A stretch of DNA of 64,000 nt from Prauserella muralis (GCF_003202285.1 NZ_MASW01000005.1:496001-560000); one strand, 5' to 3'. Positions 15,462 through 23,982 are shown, numbered from the stretch's first letter. The notes: generated by a model from the letters alone, not told the origin. Program-made: numbers and translations.

Positions 15462-16676
15462 TCAGCCGTAGACGACGCGGGTGGTGCCCGTGGCGGCGGT
15501 CCAGATGATCGAGCCGTGCTGGAAGTCGCTGCGCCTGCCGCCGCTGACCGCGTACTCGTCGGTCACCGGATAGCCGAGCCTGCCGCCTTCCCAGCCCAGC
15601 GACGCCCACCGGGTGAGGATCGCCCCGTGCACCTCGTGCGCCCCGCCGGCCGGGCTCCAGTAGATCGAGCCGCCCTGGAACTGGTTGAAGCGGCCGACGC
15701 CGTCCGGGCAGCGTCGCTCGTCGGTGCGCGGGAACCGCAGGAACCCGTTGACGGTGCGCAGGCCCGCGTACTTGCCCATGATCGCGCCGTGCACCTCGTG
15801 GGCGCCGGTGTCGCGGTGCCAGTAGATGCGGCCGCGCTGGAACCACTGCACCGCGCCCGTGCCCGCCGTCGTGGCCGTCAGCTGGCCGGTGCGGGGAGCC
15901 CGCAACGCGGAGTTGCCCGCACCGAGCGCGGAGTACTTGGCGCCGATGGCGCCGCTGGTGACCGACCGGTTCGGTGTGGTGAAGCCGTAGCCCATGCCGC
16001 GCAGCGTGGAGATGATCCGCGGCAGCGCGGCGGTGTCGGTGGACTCGTTGCTCAGGTGCATCACGATCGTCGTGCCCGGAACCGTGTAGCGGCGCACCCG
16101 GTCCAGGATCGTCTCCACGCTGGCGCCCTGGTAACCGGTCGTGTCGTAGGTCCAGTCGTAGCTGATGTAGTAGCCACGGGCCGCCAGGTCCCGGTTGATG
16201 CCCGCGTCGAGGTAGCCGTCCCGGTACGGGGCACGGAACCAGCCGCCGGAGGTGTGGCCGATCCGGTTGAACGCGGCTTCGGCTCTGTCGAGCTGCGACC
16301 ACCGTTGCGCCCGTGTCAGGTCCGTGAAGTACGGGTGGTCGTAGCTGTGGTTGATGAGCTTGTGCCCCGCGGACAGCAGCGCCCGCGCCTGCGCCGGGTA
16401 CTTCTCCACGTACCGGCCGGTGAGGCCGAATCCGGCGGTGATGCCGTTCTGCCGCAGGATCCGCAGCACCGTGGTGGGGTCGCCGGGACTCCACCAGTCC
16501 GCGTCAAAGGTCAGCGTGACCACCTTCCGCGTGGTGTCGGCGGCGCGGGTGAACACCTGCGCCGAGCCGGGAGCGGCGTCCACCGCCTGTGCCGCGGGGG
16601 CCAGTGTGCCTGCCAGAAGTGCCACCGCCGCGAGAACCCCGCCTCGCCGCAGCATCCGTGCCCCGTGCATCGCCAT
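15462..16676 (-). CDS. Secreted polysaccharide deacetylase (NodB) with LGFP repeats
   Basis: A 404-residue exported protein. Residues 1-31 form a signal peptide (hydrophobic GVLAAVALLAGTLAPAAQA). The NodB domain shows TFDAD (56-60) and the metal-binding His110/His114 in 'NHSYDHP', then 'APYRDGY' and 'VMHLSNE'. From about 240 to the end are LGFP-type repeats ('GAIGAKYSALG', 'GAIMGKYAGL', 'GAILTRWASLGWEGGRLGYPVTDE') that bind the mycolyl/arabinogalactan cell wall in related bacteria. It probably deacetylates peptidoglycan or another surface glycan. ATG 16676 follows GGAGAG. Confidence 0.9.
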   Translation of the reverse strand: MAMHGARMLRRGGVLAAVALLAGTLAPAAQAVDAAPGSAQVFTRAADTTRKVVTLTFDADWWSPGDPTTVLRILRQNGITAGFGLTGRYVEKYPAQARALLSAGHKLINHSYDHPYFTDLTRAQRWSQLDRAEAAFNRIGHTSGGWFRAPYRDGYLDAGINRDLAARGYYISYDWTYDTTGYQGASVETILDRVRRYTVPGTTIVMHLSNESTDTAALPRIISTLRGMGYGFTTPNRSVTSGAIGAKYSALGAGNSALRAPRTGQLTATTAGTGAVQWFQRGRIYWHRDTGAHEVHGAIMGKYAGLRTVNGFLRFPRTDERRCPDGVGRFNQFQGGSIYWSPAGGAHEVHGAILTRWASLGWEGGRLGYPVTDEYAVSGGRRSDFQHGSIIWTAATGTTRVVYG

Positions 16677-16848
16677 CACTCTCCTGTCAGCCCGCCGACA
16701 AGCTCAGCGTGCGTTTCCGCAGCCTGTTGAGCTGGGGCCGAAGGTCGCTGGTGCGCGTGCCGAAGGTCCCGCGGTGGGGCCTGCACCAAGGCCGATCCGG
16801 GTGCGGGCGGGCTTACCGGTGGCGCCGGCCGTGCCCAGACTCGGGTAG

Positions 16849-17886
16849 GTGTCCATCGACAACGCCACGACCGCCAGGGGCAGCGACTACTCGCGACTCG
16901 CCCGCCGGATCTCCGAGGCGGGGCTGTTCCGCCGCCGCCCGCTCTACTACCTCCTGCGCTTCGGCCTCGTCGGCGCCGCCTACGCCGGTGGCCTTGCCCT
17001 GTTCCTGACCCTCGGCGACTCCTGGTGGCAGGTGCTCGTGGCGGCCGGGTTCGCCGTGCTGTTCGGCCAGGTGGCGTTGCTGGCGCACGACCTGGCGCAC
17101 CGCCAGGTGGTCCGCACGCGCAGGCCCACCGAGATCGCCGGGCTGGTCACCGGCAACCTCGCCATCGGCCTGAGCTACGGCTGGTGGATGGACAAGCACA
17201 CCCGCCACCACGCCAACCCCAACCACGAGGAGCTCGATCCGGACGTCGCGCCGGACATCCTGGTGTGGTCGGGCAAGCAGGCTCGCGAGAGCGCCGGGCT
17301 CGCGCGGTTCGTCGGGCGGTGGCAGGCGTACCTGTTCTTCCCGTTGCTCGCCCTGGAGGGGCTCAACCTGCACGTGTCCGGGTTCCGGGCGCTGGCGTCC
17401 CCGAGGCTGAGGCGGCGCGGGGCCGAGGCCGTGCTGCTCGTGACGCACGTGCTCGCCTACCTCGCCGTGCTCTTCCTGGTGCTCTCCCCCGGCAAGGCTC
17501 TGGTGTTCCTCGCCGTGCACCAGGGGCTGTGGGGGCTCTACCTGGGTTCGATCTTCGCCCCCAACCACAAGGGCATGGTGATGCTGCGCGGTGACGAGCG
17601 GCCCGACTTCCTCCGCAGGCAGGTGCTCACCTCACGCAACGTGCGCGGCGGCCGGTTCACCGATGTCGCGCTCGGCGGGCTGAACTACCAGATCGAGCAC
17701 CACCTCTTTCCCAGCATGCCGTCGCCGCACCTGCGCCGGGCACAGCCGATCGTGCGGGACTACTGCGCGGAGATCGGCGTCCCTTACCACGAGACCGGCC
17801 TGCTCGCCTCGTACGGCGAGGCGCTGCGGCACCTGCACAGCGCGGGCGCGCCCCTGCGCCAGGACCGCAAGACCGCTACCCGCTGA
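16849..17886 (+). CDS. Membrane fatty acid desaturase
   Basis: A 345-residue desaturase with all three histidine clusters: H80DLAH84, H117TRHH121 and Q281IEHH285, which bind the di-iron centre. Four membrane helices are grouped as expected (about 35-55, 63-80, 165-185, 205-225). It is in the DesA3/linoleoyl-CoA desaturase group that acts on acyl-CoA or membrane lipids with a ferredoxin-type donor. Unlike the desaturase at 29661, no reductase gene is adjacent. GTG 16849 is the likely start. Its last 11 bp overlap the end of the convergent LysR gene. Confidence 0.88.
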   Translation: MSIDNATTARGSDYSRLARRISEAGLFRRRPLYYLLRFGLVGAAYAGGLALFLTLGDSWWQVLVAAGFAVLFGQVALLAHDLAHRQVVRTRRPTEIAGLVTGNLAIGLSYGWWMDKHTRHHANPNHEELDPDVAPDILVWSGKQARESAGLARFVGRWQAYLFFPLLALEGLNLHVSGFRALASPRLRRRGAEAVLLVTHVLAYLAVLFLVLSPGKALVFLAVHQGLWGLYLGSIFAPNHKGMVMLRGDERPDFLRRQVLTSRNVRGGRFTDVALGGLNYQIEHHLFPSMPSPHLRRAQPIVRDYCAEIGVPYHETGLLASYGEALRHLHSAGAPLRQDRKTATR

Positions 17887-18817
17887 CCAGCCGTTCCCGG
17901 ATGTCGGCCGCCGCGTCGTGCAGGCATTCCAGCAGCAGGCGCGCCGTCGGGCCCGGTGTGCGGTCCCGGGGCAGGGTGACGCCGACCCTCCTGCTCACCG
18001 ACGGCAGCGTCGAGGGCAGCAGGGACAGCTTGTCGTCCTCGGCGGCGACCAGCATGGGCATCGCGGCGATGGCGTCGGTCTCGGTCAGCAGCGTGTGCAG
18101 GATGGGGTTCGACGTGCACTCGACGCGGTCGGCGGGCAGCGGCACGCCCTCGGCGAAGAACACGTTCTCGATCTCCCGCCGCAGCGCGGTCTCCCGCACC
18201 GGCAGGATCCACGGGTACCCGAGCAGGTCGGCGATCGAGGGCGCGGGCAACTCCTGCGCCGGGTGGCCCGTGCGGGTGACCAGCCGGATGGCCTCGTCGT
18301 AGAGGCGCACCTGGCTCAGCCGCGCGTCGTCGGCGGGTGGCGCGAGCCTGCCGACCATGAGGTCGATCCGCCCGCCGAGCAGGTCCAGGTGCAGCACGTC
18401 CGGGGTGGCGTCCTTGACGACGACGGTGACGTGCGGCCGCTGCCGCTTGAGCCGGGCGATGGCCCTCGGCAGCAGAACGGTGGTGCCCGCCAGGTGGGTG
18501 CCGACGGTGACCGTGCCGACCTTGGCCTCGCCGAGTTCGGCGACGTGCTGGCCCGCCTGCCGGATCTGGGCCAGCACCGCCCGCGCGTGCTCGACGAACG
18601 CGCTGCCGTAGATGGTGAGCTCCACGCCGCGCGGTCCGCGGTCGAACATCCGGGCGCCGAGGATCGTCTCCAGCTCCCGCAGGCCGCGGGTCACCACCGG
18701 CTGGGTGACGTGCAGGTGCTCGGCCGCCCGCACGACGCTGCCGTGCTCGGCGATGGTCGTCACCATCACGAGGTGGCGCAGTTTCAGCCGTCCGTCCAGC
18801 AAGCCGTCGGGTTCCAT
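17876..18817 (-). CDS. LysR-family regulator, probable control of 3-HAO/ACMSD genes
   Basis: A 313-residue LysR regulator (HTH at about 12-70: 'LRHLVMVTTIAEHGSVVRAAEHLHVTQPVVTRGLRELE'; effector domain 100-300). The type with 'LGARMFDRGPRGVELT' and 'DLMVGRLAPP' resembles pcaQ/GbpR-like regulators of aromatic catabolism. ATG 18817 is chosen over GTG 18826. It is divergent from the 3-hydroxyanthranilate dioxygenase gene with 188 bp between, where a palindrome lies (18882-18905), so activation of those two genes by a pathway intermediate is inferred. Confidence 0.9.
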   Translation of the reverse strand: MEPDGLLDGRLKLRHLVMVTTIAEHGSVVRAAEHLHVTQPVVTRGLRELETILGARMFDRGPRGVELTIYGSAFVEHARAVLAQIRQAGQHVAELGEAKVGTVTVGTHLAGTTVLLPRAIARLKRQRPHVTVVVKDATPDVLHLDLLGGRIDLMVGRLAPPADDARLSQVRLYDEAIRLVTRTGHPAQELPAPSIADLLGYPWILPVRETALRREIENVFFAEGVPLPADRVECTSNPILHTLLTETDAIAAMPMLVAAEDDKLSLLPSTLPSVSRRVGVTLPRDRTPGPTARLLLECLHDAAADIRERLVSG

Positions 18818-18881
18818 GCCGGTCACCGTATGTCCGCACCGCTATGCCGGGGAAACCCTGACGTCACGAACGGCTATCGGA

Positions 18882-18905
18882 CGCCATGCCCGCCCGGGCA
18901 TGGCG
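18882..18905. promoter_or_regulatory. Perfect 11-bp inverted repeat in LysR/3-HAO intergenic region
   Basis: CGCCATGCCCG and CGGGCATGGCG are separated by 2 bp. The related string GGCATGCCCGG occurs about 25 bp further downstream. Position between divergent LysR and target genes suggests a LysR binding site, though a hairpin role is not excluded. Confidence 0.5.
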
Positions 18906-19005
18906 GCGAGCGGAAATGTCATTGGTCCGGCATGCCCGGCTGCGAAACCATCAAGGGTGGCGCATTCGTCGACGCCGCCGAACCAGCCGAGCGGAGGACA
19001 CGGCC

Positions 19006-19530
19006 GTGAACGACATCAACCCGGTCATCAACTTCCCGAAGTGGATCGCCGAGAACGAGCACCTGCTCAAACCGCCGGTGAACAACAAGCAGCTGTTCGC
19101 CGACGCCGGCAACTTCATCGTCATGGTGGTGGGCGGCCCCAACCAGCGCACCGACTACCACGTCGACCCCTACGAGGAGTGGTTCTACCAGTACCGCGGC
19201 ACCATGCACGTCGACATCATCACCGACGAGGGCCCGCGCTCGATCCGCATCGGCGAAGGCGAGATGTGGCTGCTGCCCGCCAACGTGCCGCACTCGCCGC
19301 AACGCCCGGAGGCGGGCTCCATCGGCCTCGTCGTGGAGCGCATCCGCGAGGAGGGCACGCTGGAGAAGTTCCAGTGGTACTGCCCTCGCTGCCATGCACT
19401 GGTGCACGAGGTGGAACTGCAGGTGCGCAGCATCGTGGACGACCTGCCACCGGTGTTCGGCCGGTTCTACGCCGACGAGCAGGCCAGGACCTGCCCGTCC
19501 TGCGGTCACCTGCACCCCGGGAAGGGCTGA
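19006..19530 (+). CDS. nbaC: 3-hydroxyanthranilate 3,4-dioxygenase
   Basis: A 174-residue cupin dioxygenase that opens 3-hydroxyanthranilate to 2-amino-3-carboxymuconate semialdehyde. Fe(II) ligands His52, Glu58 and His96 (YHVDPYEEWFYQYRG, NVPHSPQRP) and substrate-binding Arg48 and Arg100 are present, one residue offset from the Cupriavidus enzyme. The bacterial rubredoxin-like second iron site is intact: Cys126, Cys129, Cys163, Cys166 (CPRC, CPSC). GTG 19006 follows GCGGAGGA. The next gene encodes the following enzyme of the pathway, 4 bp downstream. Confidence 0.95.
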   Translation: MNDINPVINFPKWIAENEHLLKPPVNNKQLFADAGNFIVMVVGGPNQRTDYHVDPYEEWFYQYRGTMHVDIITDEGPRSIRIGEGEMWLLPANVPHSPQRPEAGSIGLVVERIREEGTLEKFQWYCPRCHALVHEVELQVRSIVDDLPPVFGRFYADEQARTCPSCGHLHPGKG

Positions 19531-19534
19531 CACG

Positions 19535-20524
19535 GTGGCCGACACGACGGTCATCGACGTCCACACGCACTACGTGCCCCGCGGCTGGCCGGACCTCGGC
19601 GCCGGCCTGCCGTGGCTGCGCCTCGACTCCGAACGGGAGGCCACCATCATGCTGCGCTCGGCCGAGTTCCGGCGGATCCGCAGCACCTCGTGGGACGCCG
19701 AGGCGCGGCTGGCCGACATGGCCGCCGACGGCGTGGACGTGCAGGTGGTGTCCCCGACGCCGGTGTTCTTCAGCTACACCCGCCCCGCGGGCGAGGCGGC
19801 CAAGGTGGCGCGCATCTTCAACGACCTCGCCCTCGAGATCTGCGCCCCGGCGCCGGAGCGGTTCCTGCCGTTCTGCCAGGTGCCGTTGCAGGATCCGGAC
19901 GCCGCCTGCGCGGAGCTCGACCGCTGCCTCGCCGCCGGGCACCGCGGTGTGGAGATCGGCAACCACGTCGGCGACGCCGACCTCGACGACGACGGGGTGG
20001 TCACGTTCCTGCGGCACTGCGCCGACGCCGGCGCCCCGGTGTTCGTGCATCCGTGGGACATGCCCAGTTCGCCGCGGCTGGAGCGGTGGATGGCGCGCTG
20101 GCTGACCGGAATGCCCGCCGAGACGCACCTGTCGCTGCTCGCCCTGATCCTCGGCGGTGTGTTCGACCGGCTGCCGCGCTCGCTGCGGCTGTGCTTCGCC
20201 CACGGCGGCGGCTCGTTCCCGCTGTGGGTAGGCCGGATGGACAACGCCTGGCGGTGCCGCCCCGACATCGTGGGCACCTCCGAGTTCCCGCCGTCGCACT
20301 ACCTCGATCGCTTCAGCGTCGACAGCGTCGTGTTCGACGAGCGCGCGCTGCGCCTGCTGGTGGACACGATGGGTGACGAGCGGGTGCTGCTCGGCAGCGA
20401 CTACCCGTACCCGCTCGGGGAGCGGCCCGTCGGCGCGGTGGTGCGCGGGGCAGGGTTTCTCACCGAGCGGCAGCGGCACCGGCTGCTCGGCGGCAACGCG
20501 GCCACCTTCCTCGCCGGCGACTGA
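19535..20524 (+). CDS. nbaD: 2-amino-3-carboxymuconate-6-semialdehyde decarboxylase (ACMSD)
   Basis: A 329-residue amidohydrolase-superfamily decarboxylase that converts the dioxygenase product to 2-aminomuconate semialdehyde. Zn ligands are His10 and His12 (DVHTHYV), His172 (VHPWDM) and Asp289 (LLGSDYPYP), spaced as in Pseudomonas ACMSD. GTG 19535 begins right after the dioxygenase stop, so the pair is co-translated. Later pathway genes (aminomuconate semialdehyde dehydrogenase, deaminase) are not in the window, nor are kynureninase or kynurenine hydroxylase. Confidence 0.92.
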   Translation: MADTTVIDVHTHYVPRGWPDLGAGLPWLRLDSEREATIMLRSAEFRRIRSTSWDAEARLADMAADGVDVQVVSPTPVFFSYTRPAGEAAKVARIFNDLALEICAPAPERFLPFCQVPLQDPDAACAELDRCLAAGHRGVEIGNHVGDADLDDDGVVTFLRHCADAGAPVFVHPWDMPSSPRLERWMARWLTGMPAETHLSLLALILGGVFDRLPRSLRLCFAHGGGSFPLWVGRMDNAWRCRPDIVGTSEFPPSHYLDRFSVDSVVFDERALRLLVDTMGDERVLLGSDYPYPLGERPVGAVVRGAGFLTERQRHRLLGGNAATFLAGD

Positions 20525-20602
20525 CGGGCCGTCGCCACCCCGCCCGGGGTGTCGGAGATCGGCCATCCGGGTAAGCCGGAGCGCCGATCGAGGGAGGTGC
20601 TG

Positions 20603-21628
20603 GTGAGCGGAGCCTGGCCGCTGGGCTGGAGCATCGCCATCTTCGTGGTCGCCGCCGCGGCAACCGTGGCCTGCGGGGTCAGGCTCACCGCATTGGGTGA
20701 CGCGCTCGCCGACCGCACTGGCTGGGGCGAGGCGCTGTTCGGGGCCGTGTTCTTCGGGTTGGCCACCTCGCTGTCGGGCATCGTGATGACCGGTGTCAGC
20801 GCGGCCGCGGGCAACGCCGAACTGGCCTACGGCAACGCCGTGGGCGGCATCGCCGTGCAGACGCTGGCGATCGTCGCGGCCGACGCCGCCTACCGGCGGG
20901 TGAACCTGGAACACGCGGCGGCGTCGGTGTCGAACCTGATGTTCGGCTCGTTGCTGACGGTGCTGCTCAGCTGCGCGCTGCTCGCGGCGTTCAGCCCGGA
21001 CGTGACGGTGCTGGGCATTCACCCCGCGTCGGTGGTGATGGTGGCGTTGTATGTGGGCGGGCTCAAGCTCATCCAGGACCAGCACACGCCGATGTGGCGT
21101 GCGGTGCGCACCCGCGAGACCAAGCAGGACACTCCCGAGGAGCACGGCAAGCTGGACGGTCGCCGTGGTGCGTCGCTGTGGGCGGAGTTCGCGCTGATCG
21201 CCGCGGTGGTCGTGGTCGGTGGCTGGGCGGTCGCGCGCGCCGCGGAGGGCATCGTCGCCGCGACCGGGTTGTCGGCGGGCCTGGTCGGCGCCCTGTTCAT
21301 GGGACTGGCCAACGCCTTGCCGGAGACGGTGACGGCCGTCGCGGCGGTGCGCAGGGGCGCCATCACGCTCGCCGTCGCCGCCGTCATCGGTGGCAACAGC
21401 CTCGACGCCCTCAACCTCGTCGTCGGCGACATCGCGTTCCGCGAAGGCTCGCTGTTCCACGCCGCGACCCGCGACGAGCTGTTCCTCACCGGCTCCGCGT
21501 TGCTGATGACGACGGTGCTGGTGAGCGGGCTGCTGGTGCGGCAGCGGGGCGGCTGGTGGCGGCTCGGCTTCGACGGGATCATCCTCGTCGCCGTCTACGT
21601 CACCAGCGTCCTCGTCCTCGCCTTCTGA
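20603..21628 (+). CDS. Sodium/calcium exchanger-family membrane protein
   Basis: A 341-residue protein with about 10 helices in two related halves. The alpha-repeat regions are 'GLATSLSGIVMTGVSAAAGNAELAYGNAVGG' and 'GLANALPETVTAVAAVRRGAITLAVAAVIGGNSLDALNL'. The second keeps the G-x-x-x-A-L-P-E core that binds Ca2+/Na+ in CaCA exchangers; in the first the usual Glu is not evident (SLSGIV), so ion coupling may differ. GTG 20603 follows AGGGAGG at 20591. It lies 79 bp after the ACMSD gene; co-transcription is possible but no functional link is clear. Confidence 0.8.
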   Translation: MSGAWPLGWSIAIFVVAAAATVACGVRLTALGDALADRTGWGEALFGAVFFGLATSLSGIVMTGVSAAAGNAELAYGNAVGGIAVQTLAIVAADAAYRRVNLEHAAASVSNLMFGSLLTVLLSCALLAAFSPDVTVLGIHPASVVMVALYVGGLKLIQDQHTPMWRAVRTRETKQDTPEEHGKLDGRRGASLWAEFALIAAVVVVGGWAVARAAEGIVAATGLSAGLVGALFMGLANALPETVTAVAAVRRGAITLAVAAVIGGNSLDALNLVVGDIAFREGSLFHAATRDELFLTGSALLMTTVLVSGLLVRQRGGWWRLGFDGIILVAVYVTSVLVLAF

Positions 21629-21640
21629 CCACCTCGCCGA

Positions 21641-21729
21641 AAGCTCCCCAATGCCACATTCGTAGCGTTCAGCGCCACCAATGCGGCATTCGTAGCGTTG
21701 AGCGCCACCAATGCCGCATTGGGGAGCTT
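21641..21729. repeat. 30-bp direct repeats enclosed by a 14-bp perfect inverted repeat
   Basis: AAGCTCCCCAATGC (21641-21654) is the exact reverse complement of 21716-21729. Between them a 30-bp unit (21651-21680, 21681-21710, and the start of a third) is repeated with 3 differences; each begins with a near-palindrome ATGCSRCAT. It starts 12 bp after the exchanger stop and ends 24 bp before the next ATG. Confidence 0.75.
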
Positions 21730-21753
21730 GGTGGGGCCGGGCAGGATGGGGCC

Positions 21754-22572
21754 ATGAGCACGTTGATCGACTGGCCGGTTCCCGATCCGGTGTTGCCGCC
21801 GTCCGTGGACCCGGCGCTCGCCGACGCCGCCGTCGCGGCATCGCGGGCCTACGCGCGGGCGCGGCTGGCCCACACCCGCGCCGAGCTGGCCGACGAGGTC
21901 GCCGAGGGCGCCGACGGCACGCCCACGATGCTCGTCGACCGGCTGGTGGAGGACGCCATCGCCGAGACCGCGGAGCGGCACCGCGTGAACCTGCTCAGCG
22001 AGGAGGCCGGGTTCGTCGACCGCGGCTCCGCGGTGACGCTCGTGGTCGACCCGATGGACGGCTCGGCCAACGCCGCGGCCGGTGTGCCGCTGTGCTGCTT
22101 CGGCGGGGTGCTGGCCGTCGACGGCCGCGCCACCGAGGCACTGACCACCTGGCTGGACACCGGCCGCGCCTGGCACGCCGTCGCCGGAGAGCCGACGCCC
22201 TACCGCACCACGGGCCGCGCGGCGGCCGCCGGGGCGTCGGTGAGCCTGCTGCGCCCCAAGCCGGGCAGCCGCGACCCGTGGTGGCGGGTGGCCACGCAGG
22301 CCGGCCGGGTACGCATCCTGGCCAGCACCGTGCTGGAGTCGGCGCTGGTCGCCGAGGGCGCCATCGACGCCTTCTGCGACCCCGGTTCCGACACTCACCG
22401 GATCGTGGATCTTGCGACCGCACTGGTCACCGTCCCGGCGGCGGGCGGCGCGGTGCTCGACGCGCTCGGCAGGCCGCTCGAGCTGGACCCGGACCTGACC
22501 CGCCGCTGGTCGGGCGTGGTGGCGGCGAGCCGTCCGCTGGCCGACGAGCTCGCCGCGCTGATCGCCGGCTGA
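21754..22572 (+). CDS. Inositol monophosphatase-family phosphatase
   Basis: A 272-residue Mg2+-dependent phosphatase of the IMPase/FBPase/CysQ superfamily. Metal ligands are Glu83/Glu84 (LLSEEAG) and Asp99, Asp102 (VVDPMDGSANAAAG), with a late 'THRIVDLATALVTVPAAGG' for the third Asp. The sequence departs from true IMPases ('WIDPLDGT' is 'VVDPMDGS'), so its substrate may be a sugar phosphate or PAP. It begins a run of short-spaced genes (IMPase, YciO-like, HAD), gaps 36 and 16 bp. Confidence 0.85.
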   Translation: MSTLIDWPVPDPVLPPSVDPALADAAVAASRAYARARLAHTRAELADEVAEGADGTPTMLVDRLVEDAIAETAERHRVNLLSEEAGFVDRGSAVTLVVDPMDGSANAAAGVPLCCFGGVLAVDGRATEALTTWLDTGRAWHAVAGEPTPYRTTGRAAAAGASVSLLRPKPGSRDPWWRVATQAGRVRILASTVLESALVAEGAIDAFCDPGSDTHRIVDLATALVTVPAAGGAVLDALGRPLELDPDLTRRWSGVVAASRPLADELAALIAG

Positions 22573-22608
22573 CGGCGGATCACGCCGCGCGACCCTAAGC
22601 TGCACGGC

Positions 22609-23229
22609 ATGGCGAAGTACTTCGACGTGCACCCGGACAACCCCCAGCCGCGCGCGATTCGGCAGGTCGCCGACATCGTGCGCGCCAACGGGCTGATCGC
22701 CTACCCCACCGACTCGTGCTTCGCCCTCGGCTGCAGGCCGGGCAATCCGGACGGGGTGGAGCGCATCCGGCAGATCCGCCGCCTCGACGACCGGCACCAC
22801 TTCACCCTGGTCTGCCGGGACTTCGCGCAGCTCGGGCAGCTGGTGCACATCAACAACGCCGTGTTCCGCGCCATCAAGGCGGCCACACCGGGCAGCTACA
22901 CCTTCATCCTGCCCGCGACCCGCGAGGTGCCGCGCAGGCTGCTGCATCCCAAGAAGAAGACGGTCGGTGTTCGCATCCCCGACCATGTCACCGCGCAGCT
23001 GCTGCTTGCCGAGCTGGGTGAGCCGCTGCTGTCCAGCACCCTGCTGCTGCCCGGCGAGGAGGAGCCGCTGACGCAGGGCTGGGCGATCAAGGAGGAGCTC
23101 GACCACGTGCTGGACGCGGTGATCGACTCGGGTGACTGCGGCACCGAGCCCACCACCGTCGTCGACTTCTCCTCGGACGAGCCGGAGGTCGTGCGGGTGG
23201 GCGCCGGTGACCCCGCCCGCTTCGAGTGA
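22609..23229 (+). CDS. Sua5/YciO/YrdC-family protein (YciO-like)
   Basis: A 206-residue protein with the YrdC dsRNA-binding fold: 'GLIAYPTDSCFALGCRPGNPDGVERIRQIRR', 'HHFTLVCRDFAQLGQLVHI', 'PGSYTFILPATREVPRRL' and 'KKKTVGVRIPDH'. The 'KKKTVG' and 'PTDSCFALGC' details match the YciO branch rather than essential Sua5/TsaC, which makes threonylcarbamoyl-AMP for tRNA t6A. YciO has weak TsaC activity in E. coli; its job is uncertain. ATG 22609 is the natural start. Confidence 0.88.
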   Translation: MAKYFDVHPDNPQPRAIRQVADIVRANGLIAYPTDSCFALGCRPGNPDGVERIRQIRRLDDRHHFTLVCRDFAQLGQLVHINNAVFRAIKAATPGSYTFILPATREVPRRLLHPKKKTVGVRIPDHVTAQLLLAELGEPLLSSTLLLPGEEEPLTQGWAIKEELDHVLDAVIDSGDCGTEPTTVVDFSSDEPEVVRVGAGDPARFE

Positions 23230-23245
23230 GGAGGATCCGCCGCCC

Positions 23246-23953
23246 ATGTCCGAGACCTTCACCGGTTACGACGCGCTGAGCTTCGACTGCTACGGCACGC
23301 TGATCGACTGGGAGACCGGCATCGCCTCGGTGATCGGCCCGTGGGCGCGGCGCTTCGACCCCGCGCTCACCGACGAGCAGGTGCTCACGGCCTACGCCGA
23401 GCAGGAGGCGCGCGTGGCCAGGGAGCATCCCGCGATGCTCTACCCGGACGTGCTGGCGGAGGCGTTCCGCGCCACCGGCGCCCAGCTCGGTCACCCGGTG
23501 AGCGACGAGGACGCGCGGCGTCTCGGCACGTCGGTGCCCGACTGGCCGGCCTTTCCCGACTCGCACGACGCGCTGGTGGCGCTCGGTGAGCGCTATCGGC
23601 TGATCATTCTGTCCAACGTGGACCGGGAGAGTTTCGAGGGCAGCCGCAGGCGGCTGGACGTGCGCTTCGACCACGTCGTCACCGCACAGGACGTCGGCAC
23701 TTACAAGCCCGCGCAGCGCAACTTCGACGTGCTCACGCGCTACGCCGACGAGCACGGCCTGCGGCTGTTGCACGTGGCGCAGAGCCTGTTCCACGACCAC
23801 GTGCCCGCCAAGCGGGCCGGGCTGCCCGGCGTGTGGATCAACCGGCGGCACGACCGGCCGGGCTGGGGCGCGACACCCGACCCGCGTCAGGACGTCACGC
23901 CGGACTGGGAGTTTCCGTCCCTGGCCGCGTTCGCCGCCGCCGCGACCCGGTGA
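23246..23953 (+). CDS. HAD-family hydrolase (haloacid dehalogenase type II-like)
   Basis: A 235-residue HAD hydrolase. Motif I 'LSFDCYGTLIDWE' gives the nucleophile Asp14; motif II 'IILSNVDRESF', motif III Lys in 'GTYKPAQRNF' and motif IV 'VAQSLFHDHVPAKRAGLPGVWINRR' follow. The type II dehalogenase/epoxide hydrolase subgroup is indicated by the cap between motifs I and II. In most such actinobacterial proteins the real substrate is a phosphate ester or is unknown. It ends 3 bp before a metalloregulator-like palindrome. Confidence 0.87.
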   Translation: MSETFTGYDALSFDCYGTLIDWETGIASVIGPWARRFDPALTDEQVLTAYAEQEARVAREHPAMLYPDVLAEAFRATGAQLGHPVSDEDARRLGTSVPDWPAFPDSHDALVALGERYRLIILSNVDRESFEGSRRRLDVRFDHVVTAQDVGTYKPAQRNFDVLTRYADEHGLRLLHVAQSLFHDHVPAKRAGLPGVWINRRHDRPGWGATPDPRQDVTPDWEFPSLAAFAAAATR

Positions 23954-23956
23954 ACA

Positions 23957-23974
23957 TATACCCGAGGGGGTATA
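23957..23974. promoter_or_regulatory. CsoR/FrmR-like operator overlapping the DUF302 promoter
   Basis: TATACCC-gagg-GGGTATA is a perfect 7-bp inverted repeat that resembles copper-sensing CsoR-type operators (TATACCC...GGGTATA). TATAGT at 23971-23976 could be the -10, putting transcription start close to the ATG at 23983, so the DUF302 mRNA may be leaderless and directly repressed. Confidence 0.6.
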
Positions 23975-23982
23975 GTGACGGC

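Noticed and set aside
19220-21841. 873-codon reverse-strand open frame
   Set aside because: It is antisense to the 3-HAO, ACMSD and exchanger genes, which have clear motifs; the reading is low-complexity His/Arg/Gln, an effect of high GC.
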